The notes under the pieces: generated by a model
Seen by the model: only the letters and a program-made list of their open reading frames with translations
What the model was told of the DNA's origin: nothing
The model's database searches: none
Made by a program: the position numbers and the translations under genes
Part shown: positions 41,543-51,848 of the stretch, in pieces
Layout of the letters: each line of letters opens with the position of its first letter
How positions within the stretch are numbered: the first letter of the stretch is position 1
Assembly (NCBI GenBank): GCA_946902985.2
Contig: OX336389.2
Span: 345,872,444 to 345,936,443 of the forward strand
DNA: 64,000 bases
DNA from: Meconema thalassinum
Taxonomy: Eukaryota > Arthropoda > Insecta > Orthoptera > Tettigoniidae
Direction: 5' to 3'

Positions 41543-42186
41543 AGTAGGAAATAAAGAGCGGTTCTGGCACAGGGGCTAATGGGCAAGATGGCCGTCGCGC
41601 GCAACCAGCCCTATGTTATTCTTATGGAGGGGACAGTCAGAGCTGGCACAGGGGCTATTGGGCAAAATGGCCGCCACGCTCTGAGACCGTCAATGACGTC
41701 ACAGAGAGAGGTCGGCCATGTAGTTGCCAAATGGAATATTTATTATTATTATTATTATTAATATTAGGTAATTATTAATTGATCATGTATAATCAAGACC
41801 AGCCTTATATTGTCCACCTCTTGGTGTAGTGGCTAGCATTCTTGGAGGTCATTCCTGAGGTTCGAATCCCGGCTCTGCCAAGAAATTTAATTTCTGGTCT
41901 CAAGTGTGGAATGGGGTACACTCAGCCTTGTGAGGCAAAACTGACAGGAGCTGGCTTTTGATTCATACCTCAACCATTCTGCCTAACCCAACTTCACCTA
42001 ACCTAACCTAACCTAACCTAACCTAACCTAACTTCAAAGTCAGAGCAAATATGAGAGCAAATGTGAAAGCACACATAATAAACTAAGTTATAACCTAACC
42101 TAACTTCACCTAACCTAACCTCACCTAACCTATCCTAACCTAACCTAACGTAACCTACCTAATTTAAAATTGCAAGCGAAAAAAAA
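41543..42186 (+). repeat. Element C left terminal inverted repeat
   Basis: It pairs with 47944-48569. In order from the tip: two diverged GTTCTGGCACAGGGGCTA-type repeats, TGACGTCA at 41694-41701 (151 bases from the end), an (ATT)n run, a tRNA-derived SINE-like segment (41812-41985), then arrays of AACCT (41989-42156). The partner has the same order, inverted. Confidence 0.9.
41812..41985 (+). repeat. tRNA-derived SINE-like segment inside element C TIR
   Basis: TTGGTGTAGTGGCTAGCATT (A-box-like) and GGTTCGAATCCCGGCTCTGC (B-box-like) are spaced as in a tRNA, followed by a non-tRNA body with GTGTGGAATGGGGTACACTC. An inverted copy sits in the right TIR at 48165-48335 with a damaged B-box. It is a SINE relic rather than a tRNA gene, since the tRNA stems do not close. 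Confidence 0.65.
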
Positions 42187-42260
42187 ATAGCAAAAAGTGT
42201 GAGAAAAAGTGAGAGCAAATGTGAGAGCACAAATAATAAACTTACTTATAACCTAACCTA
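41989..42260. repeat. Interstitial telomere-type (CCTAA)n arrays, left
   Basis: Runs of up to seven AACCT units occur at 41998-42032, 42090-42160 and 42250-42270, interrupted by AACTTCACCT variants. (TTAGG)n is the telomere repeat of most insects. The first two runs are part of the TIR. Confidence 0.75.
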
Positions 42261-42269
42261 ACCTAACCC

Positions 42270-43010
42270 ACAGAAACCTCATTTAAAGATTTTAGATTTT
42301 ATATTTTAACATTTTAGATTTTTGATTTTTTTCATTTTACATTTTTTAGATTTTACATTTTACATTTTTGATTTTTTGTATTTTAGATGTTAGTTTTTTT
42401 AGATTTTACATTTTAAATTTAAGATTTTTTGATTTTAGATTTTACTTTTTACATTTTCCGAAAAAATAAACTACAAGGCTACATACCTAACCTCACCAAA
42501 CCTAACTTTACCAAACCTAACTTAAGCTAATCCAAAGGCTAATGCACATACACAAAGTATATAAGGGTACAAGCAACTATCCTTATGCTAGTTTTATAGG
42601 TTACTGTACAACATGATAACTACCCCAACCGTTTTTTTTCTTCATTTTGTTGTTTACACATATGACAATTTTCCAATTTCCCATTTTCAGTTTTTAAAAA
42701 ATGTTAGTTTTAAGTTTTTCAATTTCATAACATGGAAACATGGATTTTGCATTATGTTGTTTACACATTTATCAATTTCACAATTTCCCATTTACAGTTT
42801 TTAAAATGTCAGTTTAATGTTCTTCAATTTCAAGTTATAGAAACATGGATTTTCCAATTTGTTGTTTACACATTTGTCAATTTACCAATTTCCCATTTAC
42901 AGTTTTTAAAATGTCAGTTTAATGTTTTTTCTATTTTGTCAATATGGAAACATGGATTTTCCAATTTGTGTTTTACATGTTTTGCATCAGGAGTGGAGAG
43001 AAGTGGGTAG
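42270..43010. repeat. Low-complexity ATTTT stretch and about 107-bp tandem repeat
   Basis: 42280-42460 is a TTTTAGATTTTACATTTT low-complexity run. 42615-43000 has three to four direct copies of a unit with AAACATGGATTTTCCAATTT, GTTTACACATTTGTCAATTT and CCCATTTACAGTTTTTAAAA. 43011-43286 has no feature beyond AT-rich sequence. Confidence 0.65.
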
Positions 43011-43286
43011 TAATTAAAAATGTACAAGCAGTGTACATAAAATATTTTTTATTTTAAATACATGTACACTATCTACACATAATACATTTTTATATTCTTT
43101 TTTGTTATAAATTGTACAGTTGTTTTTATTTTGTTTTCTATTTTTATTTATTTTTGAGTATGAATATAATTTTTCTTTTTGTGTTTTTCTATTTTTGTAG
43201 TGCTATTGTTTTAATTTTTTTAATTGCTTTGTTTTATGTATTTGCTAGATGCATGCAGAGGATTTTGATATTCAAAACTTAACTCT

Positions 43287-46200
43287 TTAAGCATGGTCAA
43301 TGATTGAGTAATGACCATAGGCATGTGTACCTATACCATTAGCATCAATTACTCTTTTATCATCACCAGGACACAAAGCAATTTTGTTTAGTCTTATAGA
43401 TGATATGTCATGTTGTTTAGAAGCGATAATTTTCATGGGTATTCTTTTTACATTGTTTTTCATGACACAATCCTTATAATCTTGAAAGCTTATACAATTT
43501 TTGACGACACCTCTGTTAATACCTTTAATCTTTTTGATTTCTTTACCATTTATGTCTAAAGCGTACATTTTAGCTCTAAGTCCAACAAATGCTTTTATAA
43601 TTTGTCCACAAGCCTCGTCTTTAAATTTCCCCAACGTTTTCTTGTTTGATGTAGAGTAACATATGTGATTAGTAGGATAATCTGATGTGTCCAGGTGTTC
43701 TAGGAAATCCAACTTGTCTTGATATACATCTTGGGTGTTAACCAAATAAATGAACGAGTCGGTATCCATATACATGAGTTTAAGATTGTTCATTCCATAA
43801 TAGGGTAGCAGGACATCATAGTGGTGGGAATACATGAGAGTTTTTGAAATATCCAGTATACACATTCCAATATATATAGGCTTATTGAATACAATGTTAC
43901 GTTTACCCATGTGGAAAGCAGCTAGGTTAGGACCATAAATTGTTCTGTCAATAAATGTCGGCTTTGCTATTAGCTTTTCTGCCTTTTTGCTGTCAGTCAC
44001 AAGACGTATGTCTATTCTTTTACGGATATTTTCCATTGTTTTTCCATTGTTGAATAATTTGTACAGATTTTTCTCAAAATCATTTTTGGCTTGTTTTGTA
44101 AGGTTGTTATTAAAATCAACGTAGGCCTTTAACCAAGGTCTTTGCTTAAACTTTAACACACGATGAATATTTATAAATTTTATTCCATGCTCTAAAGCCT
44201 GTTTTAATGCCATGTAGTGAACAACATATCGCCTTCGATTTCCAAGATGAGGAATTAGTTTTTTCAGAGACGAATCCTTAGGTTGTGTGCACTCTGGTAG
44301 GAAAGGTAAATCGTTGTGTAGATCATGAAGGTCAGATGGGTAATCAACATCGACGTCTAGAATGTATCCCACAGGATAGTCTTTCTTTAGTTTTTCTAGA
44401 TCAACAGTATCTGGAGAAACCCACTGAAATCCACCATAAGGAAGGGAGTGGCACATAGCCCACCCGTATTGGTTGTTGGCATCATCATAGGTAATAAACT
44501 GCGATGGTTTCTCAGAATCATAGGTTTCCATGTATTTATTGTTAGCTTCAGCATACCGATGAGACACTTGGTATATGCCTCCACGTATTCCAGACTCGAT
44601 TAAAAGAATCTGATCGTAATCCTGTAGCAATTCCAGTTGAATTCCTGTGTAAAGGAGCATTGCCTCGAAACTTAAACCAGGCGAAGTAAAAAAGTGTGAA
44701 GCATCCGCTCGGTGTGTTTCTAGTGTTTTGTTTCTAAACGTTTCAAAGCTGTCTGCAAGAAGGAGTACATCTGAAGTTAGGTAGAGGTCACTATATTCCC
44801 CTAGAGTTTTAATGTTGAACTGTTTCCAGACATTTTTGGCATGTTCATAGTCTCCTTGACTAACATTTTCTTGACTTAATTTGTTAAAGAATGCCTCTTT
44901 TGGAGGTAAACACGTTTCACTTAACTTTTCCCATGAGTCAATGTAGTCATAACAAAATACCCCTTTGCGAGTCATGAGCATTGCATTTTCTTTTCCAAAG
45001 TACTTGTCTGTTTCAGGGTATGATCTTAAGTTAGAAACTAAGTGTTCCAAACTACTTGGCATTAACCGAAACGTATCCACAAATCTAAGCTTAACATTTC
45101 CCACATATTTGGTGAAGGAAATGTACTTTTCTTTAGAGTTAGCGATAACATCCACTCTCTCAGTAGTACATCCCAATTGCTTTACAATGAAATTTGCGTC
45201 GTAGCCACTCATATTATGTAGAAACACAGGAACGGGGTTACGTGTTTTACACCTCAAATTACAGTTATTGTGAGCACTTCCACGATATTCCCCTGTAATA
45301 TGGCAGTGGTCTCGGACTTTCCAGTCCTGTTGGGTAAATGGTTTTTGACACAAATAACAGGTTTCAGAACATTGGAACTCTGCTTCTTGATCCTGAGTTA
45401 AGGCCTTTGGAACATTTAAGCTGTAAAGGCGATCGATTTCATTAGCTATTGAAATCAAACAAACCATAAACTTTTCTGCAGCGTCAGGCCCACGATAAAT
45501 AACTGGTTGACTTGAAAGATTTGTCTTTATGTGTTCCACAGCAGGTGAGGGTTTAACGTATATACCAAAGCTCATGGGAACATGACTCTGGTATGGCACT
45601 GTATAACTTGCCTCAGGATTAGGTAGACATGTTTGATAGGGTAAGAATATTCTTTCAAAATCTGCATAGATAACGTAAGGTATTCTCAGCATTTTTTCAA
45701 CATTTAAGAATTTGACAATGGTTTTTTTAATAGGCATTTCAACCCTAGCAATGTCATGCTGGACACACAAAGCTCTATGTTCTTTCAATTTTTCCATTCC
45801 TTGTTGTCCATATCGATTATCAAAGTGTGTAAAACTCCGTTTACACGTATATATATTTTATGTTCATAGCGGGTAATCTGATGTCTTACTAGTTTATCAA
45901 AATCTTTGATAAAGACGTAGTGGTTCTGGCCGGATGATGAACTTAGCAGAAGGAGGTCGCGATGGTCTTGCAGCTCTTGATCCACAACCTTCAGAGGGAA
46001 CAATTTGTTGTCTTGTTCCAATCCAAATACATTAATGGATATATCGTTGGCTTTTTCAAATTTGGGAATGTCAGCTAGTAATGTAGCAAATGATATTACA
46101 GAAAAATCATACTTGTTTTCCAGGTCCTTGTATTTACTAATGCGTTGAGCATCCTTTTTAACCAGTTTTGCTAAAATGGCATACATAAAACACTTTTCAT

Positions 46201-46912
46201 CATTCAAATTTTCAGGATTAATGCAGGCTTTTCTTGCTTTTATAGCTGCTGGTAATGGAATATATGTGCTGCCACGCAAGGGATTGTACTTATTTATTTT
46301 CAATCGTACTCCTTCCACTGCTAACAAAGCTCAATTACTGCCTTTTAGCTCAGATTCTTCCATTTCCGTAGTTAACTTTGTAAATTGTGTTTCCGAGAAA
46401 CTACTCAAGTCTGTTTCCAAAAATAGGGCCTGATTTCGTGTTTTAAAAGCACGATCTGTAATTTCATTGGTAGATGTATGAATGAATCTACATTCAGCCA
46501 CAAGATTAACTTTTATCGACTTGTGCATTGCTAGTTCTTTCTGCATAGCTTGTATTATTTGCTGTTTGGACTCTTTAAGGTATGAATTTAAATCCTTGCA
46601 CGTATCGCAACGAATGAAATAGGATTTAAGTCGACCTTGAAAAGATGTCTCATATTCAATAAGTCCATTTTTGTCAGGGACCAATGACAGTAGGTAATGT
46701 TTTGTAGGCTCAGATTTTTGTCTTTTAGCTGCCGACACAACATTACAACATTCTTCATGACGACGTCCATTGTAGGCATTGTTGAATTTATTGCCACACG
46801 TTTTACACTCATGAAATTCACCACACGATACTTCATGTCGCTTCCTATAATAGTCTCGAAGAAAAGTCTTTCCACACTCTTTACACATATAGATGGGAAT
46901 GGATTTTTCCAT
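43287..46912 (-). pseudogene. polB: Family-B DNA polymerase with N-terminal zinc fingers, broken twice
   Basis: From ATG 46912: two C2H2-like fingers (YMCKECGKTF...H, HECKTCGNKF...H), a linker, the KYNPLRGSTYI block common to Polinton polymerases, exonuclease VIYADFERI, a YLCQKP...RDHCHITGEYRG zinc-like insert, motif A YDDANNQYGWAM, motif B region LYKLFNNGKTMENIRKR (the usual Tyr-Gly preceding Lys is reduced), motif C YMDTDSF and thumb KDEACG. Breaks: an in-frame TGA at 46331-46333 where relatives have Trp, and a frameshift near 45835. The missing residues in motif B suggest a small in-frame deletion as well. An acceptor-like TGTTTGCAG just before 46927 suggests a spliced 5' leader. It is the only gene of element C. 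Confidence 0.85.
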
Positions 46913-46934
46913 TATGAATGTTGATTTCTGCAAA

Positions 46935-47560
46935 CAGCTGCTTACTGCGTATCACAAGGCTAGAGGTTGGTCGGTGAGACGGTCTTTCACGATGTGAACA
47001 CCGTGAGAGGTAGTAGTCAACTGGTGATATTCTTGTTAAGGGTCCTCTAATATATCCCTAGTCTAGACCAAAAGCTCTTTACAGCGTATGACAAGGCTGT
47101 AGACTGGATAGTGAGACGGTCTTTCACGATGTGAACACTGTAACAAGTAGTAGTCAACTGATTATATACTTGCTAAGGGTTCTCTAATATACAATAGTCA
47201 AGACCAACAGCTACTTACTGTGTAGTACAAGGCTGTACAATAGTTGTTTTGACAATCTTTCACGATGTGGTCACTGTGAATGGTGGTAGTCAACTGATGA
47301 TATTCTTGATAAGGGTCCTCTAATGTACCCCTGGTTAAGGGTAACAGCTGCTCACTGCTTATGACAAAGCTAAAGACTGGTTGTTTCAACGGTCTTTCAC
47401 AATGTAAACACTGCGACAGGTAGTAGTCAACTGAACATATTCTTACACCATACTCAAAGTTATCAGGTACTTACTGCATATCAAAAGGCTGTACACTCAT
47501 GTGTTAGACAGTCTTTTTTTTTTTTGCTAAAGGCCCTCTATATTCCCTACACAAGGCTAT
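46935..47560. repeat. Tandem repeat of about 130-bp units, upstream of element C polB
   Basis: About five diverged copies share CAGCTGCTTACTG, CACAAGGCTGTA, GACGGTCTTTCACGATGTG and GGTAGTAGTCAACTGATGAT. They lie just upstream of the predicted 3' splice site of polB, so they probably fill its leader intron. Confidence 0.8.
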
Positions 47561-47669
47561 ACATGTTAGTTCTAAACACTTAGTGGTTAATTGTATAATA
47601 AATTTAAATACACAGCATATACGAGCACGTTTTCACTCGGTAAAACTTTACCAAATAGTCAAATGCAAC

Positions 47670-47880
47670 ACGCAAAGTATGTTGCCGCTATCTAGCGGTG
47701 ACTACGAGAACTACTTGAACGACCAGCATACTACCTAGCGCTCCATTTCAACACTCGCTCACTGAACGACCAGCATGCTATCTAGCGGTCGATAGCAATA
47801 CTCTTCAACTACCAGCCTGCTATCTATCGGTCAATATGACAACTCACTCAACTACCAACATGCTACATGGCTTTTTTGGT
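47670..47880. repeat. Tandem repeat of about 60-bp units
   Basis: Three to four copies contain GACCAGCATGCTATCTAGCGGT-like blocks. They resemble the CTAGCGGT/CCACTAGGT motif of other repeats in the window. 47881-47943 is TTGGCTTTTG low complexity. Confidence 0.65.
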
Positions 47881-47943
47881 CAGTTTTTTGTTGGCCTTTG
47901 TTGGCTTTTGTTGGCTTTTTCGTTGGCTTTTCTATTAGCTAAT

Positions 47944-48569
47944 TTTTTCGCTTGCAATTTTAAATTAGGTAGGTTACGTTAGGATGGGTTAGGATAGATT
48001 AGGTGAGGTTAGGTTAGGTGAAGTTAGGTTAGGTTATAACTTAGTTTATTATGTGTGCTTTCACATTTGCTCTCATATTTGCTCTGACTTCGAAGTTAGG
48101 TTAGGTTAGGTTAGGTTAGGTTAGTTTAGGTGAAGTTGGGTTAGGCAGAATGGTTGAGGTATGAATCAAAAGCCAGCTCCTGTCAGTTTTGCCTCACAAG
48201 GCTGAGTGTACCCCGTTCCACTCTTGAGACCAGAAATTAAATTTCTTGGCAGAGCCGGGATTCGAATCTCAGGAATGACCTCCAAGAATGCTAGCCACTA
48301 CACCAAGAGGTGGACAATATAAGGCTGGATTTGATTATACATGATCAATTAATAATTACCTAATAATAATAAATATTCCATTTGGCAACTACATGGCCGA
48401 CCTCTCTCTGTGACGTCATTGACGGTCTCAGAGCGTGGCGGCCATTTTGCCCAATAGCCCCTGTGCCAGCTCTGACTGTCCCCTCCATAAGAATAACATA
48501 GGGCTGGTTGCGCGCGGCGGCCATCTTGCTCATTAGCCCCTGTGCCAGAACCGCTCTTTATTTCCTACT
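47944..48569 (-). repeat. Element C right terminal inverted repeat
   Basis: Reverse complement of the left TIR, including the AGGTT arrays (47970-48145), the SINE-like segment (48165-48335) and TGACGTCA at 48411-48418. Confidence 0.9.
47970..48145. repeat. Interstitial telomere-type (TTAGG)n arrays, right
   Basis: Inverted counterpart of the left arrays within the right TIR of element C, with AGGTT runs at 48005-48035 and 48090-48125. Confidence 0.75.
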
Positions 48570-48575
48570 CAGCAC
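48570..48575. repeat. Target-site duplication of element C, right (CAGCAC)
   Basis: Exact match to 41537-41542; it sets the right end of the element at 48569. Confidence 0.9.
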
Positions 48576-48839
48576 CTGACCTATGTGCTTGCTTCGGGTT
48601 TAAACCACTATCGATTACACTATGAGGGAACCATTCACATGAAATACGCGATGCCTGATGAAAACCATTTACATGTAGAGATAAACGGTCATAGGATGTT
48701 GGTCCATAACCAAGAAATGGTCAATGCAGGTGACGAATTATCCCTTCAAGTCATGTTGACATGGGATGAAAAGCAAGCTAGAAAAACCATAAACGATTTC
48801 CCACTTTATGTGGAATTGGAATATACAGCCATGAAATAA
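48576..48839 (+). pseudogene. Fibre-like protein, 3' part, beyond element C
   Basis: It continues the C-terminal head domain from just after the CAGCAC duplication: LASGLNHYRLHYEGTIH, then HVEINGHRML and the conserved end DFPLYVELEYTA. It matches residues about 260-346 of A's fibre-like protein. Confidence 0.8.
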
Positions 48840-48895
48840 CAAGCTGACGTTAGTTATGACTTAAACTTTCTTGTGAAAGGTTGTTGGTCATCATC

Positions 48896-49740
48896 ATGGT
48901 GAAACAAAGATATGTGGTAAGAAAGAATAAAAAGACTAAAAATAAGACCCCCCTCATTGGCAAAGCATGGGCTTAAGGCATTCGTGGACAAGCCCTCGCG
49001 AAAGAAAAAAATTAAAAATAATATGTTGACCATAAGGAAAGCTCTTCGAGCGGCACAGAGACATGTTGTTCCAAAACGTCAGCTACAAGGTTCAAAACAA
49101 GGGCGAGTGATTCCCGTCCCCAAACGAGCTGGATTTTTACCTGCATTATTCGCTGGTCTGGCTGCTCTGGGTTCACTTTTGGGCGGTGCCAGTGCGGTGG
49201 CAAAAACTATTAAAGCCGCACAGCAGGGCAAGCAACAACTAAAAGAAAGTCAGCGACACAATGAAACGATGGAAGCCATTGCTATGGGGGCTAGAAATGC
49301 TAATTTGAAGCCAACCTTTTATCAACAAGGATTTGGAATTTCACCATTTCGAAATAAAAAAAATCTTTAACCTCAGCTATAGCAAGACATGCTCTGACGC
49401 ATCAACAAGTGGAAAGCTATGCTAAACAACTAAAGCTTTCTCATTTTCGAGGTGTGTTTATGCGAAACCAATTACCCCCACGACCCTGGAAACAGGAATG
49501 TGCGGTTGTCAATTTTGATGATCACCGATGACCAGGAACACATTATGTAGCTTATGTCAAAGAGGGATCCAACGTATGGTACTTTGACAGTTTTGGGAAC
49601 TTGCCCCCGCCCATGGAATTAGTGACCTGTTTTGGAAACAGGATCAAGATATATTATAATGTGAAACGTGAGCAAACATTTAACAGCCAACAGTGTGGAC
49701 GTTTGTGTTTATTTTTTTTTATATAAGACGCAGCATAAGC
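48896..49740 (+). pseudogene. PRO: pX-like/adenain protease gene, several breaks
   Basis: ATG 48896 begins the basic start (VKQRYVVRKNKK); a frameshift near 48950 moves into the frame holding GGASAVAKTIKAAQQGKQQ preceded by the same hydrophobic GFLPALFAGL segment as A. A frameshift in an A-run near 49360 is followed by the protease with GTHYVAYVKEG, WYFDSFGN and QQCGRLC, plus a TGA (49529-49531) in place of Gly and a T-run shift near the end. The catalytic residues are kept but the frame is not. Confidence 0.8.
49720..49729 (+). promoter_or_regulatory. TATA box inside protease remnant, for penton
   Basis: TATATAAGAC, 36 bases before the penton ATG at 49756, is identical in sequence and spacing to 11741-11750 in Polinton A. 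Confidence 0.55.
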
Positions 49741-49755
49741 AAAAACGTTAACAGT

Positions 49756-50477
49756 ATGTCAGCGGAAAGTAAGACGTTTACACTGCATGGACGCGGACCT
49801 GAACTCAGCCTAGACTTTTACCCGCCTATTGAATTGAGTGAAAGACCTTATGGTTTAGGACTTGTTTCACTTGAAACGTACAATCGAATATACAACATAC
49901 GTGAAAATGTGAACAACAAGTTTTACTATGATGATTGTGTGCTCACCCTGAACTCTGGTGGATATACGATAGATGACATTTATGAACTCATTTATGTGGT
50001 GTTGATCAATGAATATGGTTTAAAGTCATTTCTCGATGGAACGCACAAGTTTGAACTTGTAGGAAACACCAACACTCATCGCTGCAGTATTTTTTCTACA
50101 TTCAAAATTGACTTTAAAACACAACCCGATTCCATTGGTCCATTACTAGGATTTAAACCACGCGTGTTGGAGCCCAACAAAAACATGAATCAGACCATGA
50201 AGTGAAATTCATTGAGGACCATCATGTGTCGGTGATGTGTAATATTATTAGCCAAGTGTACACCAATCAAGAACCATCGCATTCGCTTTATGACTTTATT
50301 GTAACTGCGCCCAATGGCTATATTATTCGTGAAAACCCTCCAGTGGTGCTTTTTCATTCTGTGGCTGTCGATGGTATTAGTAATATAACATTAAGACTGA
50401 TCAATAGAGAGCAACAACTCATTGATCTAGATTCTACCACACCAGTGACTTACAAGTTGGTGCTAAAGCCACTATGA
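49756..50477 (+). pseudogene. Penton protein, one frameshift
   Basis: Counterpart of 11777-12499: DFYPPIELSERPYGLGLVS, FYYDDCVLTLNSGGYTI, DFKTQPDSIGPLLGF, then a frameshift near 50190-50205 and the remainder (FIEDHHVSVMCN to TPVTYKLVLKP). The break lies in a divergent loop. Confidence 0.85.
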
Positions 50478-50662
50478 AGTTTGTGTATAAAGCAACAACA
50501 CCGTCTAGGAATGGTGTTATTTGTTTGCCACGTGAATACACGTTAACATCTAAGGACAAGCAGATTTTACAGCATTTGGGTTACCACATCAACCCCCATG
50601 ATGAATTCTATCCTAGAGGTAGCGAACCACACGGAGGAGCAACCAGGGGTGGTATGAATTGA
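50474..50662 (+). CDS. Small conserved ORF bridging penton and MCP
   Basis: A 62-codon ORF at the same place and with the same four-base overlap as 12496-12678. Its first 36 residues (MKFVYKATTPSRNGVIC, then LTSKDKQILQHLGY) align with A. It stays open although the overlapping MCP frame has a stop, which would fit independent constraint or chance. Function unknown. Confidence 0.6.
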   Translation: MKFVYKATTPSRNGVICLPREYTLTSKDKQILQHLGYHINPHDEFYPRGSEPHGGATRGGMN

Positions 50663-51815
50663 TCTCCATTCCTATCAAGCTCAAACACCTGGACTCAATA
50701 ACAGTGATGAAATTCAATTTGTTATCAACAACCAAGATATTTACACCCTACCGCATGAAAGTGTCATTCAGATTGAAGTTCGGCTCACCAAAGCCGATGG
50801 CTCTACACCTACCACATCCAAGTTAGCAAACCATGCTTTTGCCTTTCTGTTTTCTGAGGTGCGGTATGCCATTAACGATATCGTAGTGGATAGCACTCGA
50901 AATGTGGGTATTTCCAGTGTCATGAAACTATATCCCTCTTATAGTGAGGAAGAAGGTAAAACCCTTTGCATGGCGGGTTGGTGCCCTGACTCGAACAATG
51001 ACTGGATGGTACACACGGATGGCACCTTTACTGGATTTTTACCTCTTAAACTGATTTTTGGCTTTGCCGAAGATCACCAGAGAATTGTGGTGAATGCAAG
51101 GCAAGGGCTTTATTTGGTGAGAGACAGGAGTGATAATAATGCACTCAAGGGAGCCGACAATGCCCCCATAGATTCAAAAATTCAACTACAACGCTTGCTA
51201 TGGAAAGTGCCTCATGTGACCCTTAATGATAGCAAAAAACTGGACATACTCAAAATGGTAAGGAGAGATATGCCTCTACCCATGGAATTTAGAAGCTGGG
51301 CACTGCATGAGTACCCGCTATTGCCCACCACCAACACACACAGTTGGTCTGTAAAAACAGCCCGCTATACAGAGAGACCTCTCTACATGATCGTGGGTTT
51401 TCAAACAAATCGCAAGTATCAACAAACTAAAGATGCCACGCAATATGATCACCTGCAATTAAGAAATGCTCGTCTTTTCCTCAACGGTGCTGTGTTACCC
51501 TATGAAGGACTGGATTTAGATTTTTCAAAAAATAAATTTGGCCCCCTGTACGACTTGTTTTCTAAATTTCGATGGTCGTATTATCAAAAAGAGAATTGTC
51601 CCATGTTGTCACCCCAAGCTTTTAAGACAAGGGCGCCGCTGATTGTCTTTGACTGTTCCTACTTGGAAGAGTCTGTCAAGCCATCCAATATTGACATTCG
51701 ACTAGATTTTGAAACGCATGATAATGTTCCAGCCAATACGACGGCCTACTGTTTGATCATTCATCACAAACAATTCAACTATTATCCACTGTCCAACCAA
51801 GTGACAAGTGTATAA
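50601..51815 (+). pseudogene. MCP: Major capsid protein, one early stop
   Basis: Same start as A (MNSILEV). Codon 19 is TGA (50655-50657) where A has AGA. The rest is open to 51815 with GWCPDSNNDWM, LKLIFGFAEDHQR, TERPLYMIVGFQT and TTAYCLIIHHKQF. About 70% identity to A by eye. Translation from a later Met would lose the N terminus. Confidence 0.85.
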
Positions 51816-51818
51816 ATA
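51811..51818 (+). promoter_or_regulatory. TATA box spanning the MCP stop codon
   Basis: TATAAATA containing the TAA stop, 38 bases before ATG 51849, exactly as in Polinton A before an unrelated gene. Confidence 0.55.
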
Positions 51819-51848
51819 ACAGGTCAACCTACGTCAAGCCGCTCTGTC

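Larger units (their letters stand above)
41543..48569. mobile_element. Element C: small Polinton-like element with polymerase B only
   Basis: Long inverted repeats begin AGTAGGAAATAAAGAGCGG at 41543 and end with the reverse complement at 48569, flanked by an exact 6-bp duplication CAGCAC (41537-41542, 48570-48575). AG ends and a 6-bp duplication are Polinton signatures. The 7,027-bp body contains one recognisable gene, a zinc-finger polB on the minus strand, with no integrase, ATPase, protease or capsid gene. It interrupts the fibre-like gene of Polinton B. Mobilisation by a Polinton integrase in trans is inferred. Confidence 0.9.

Noticed and set aside
23620..41880. tRNA genes at 23573, 41812, 52296 and 57347
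   Set aside because: A- and B-box-like blocks are present, but the acceptor stems do not close and long non-tRNA bodies and duplications follow; these are SINEs or SINE-derived segments.
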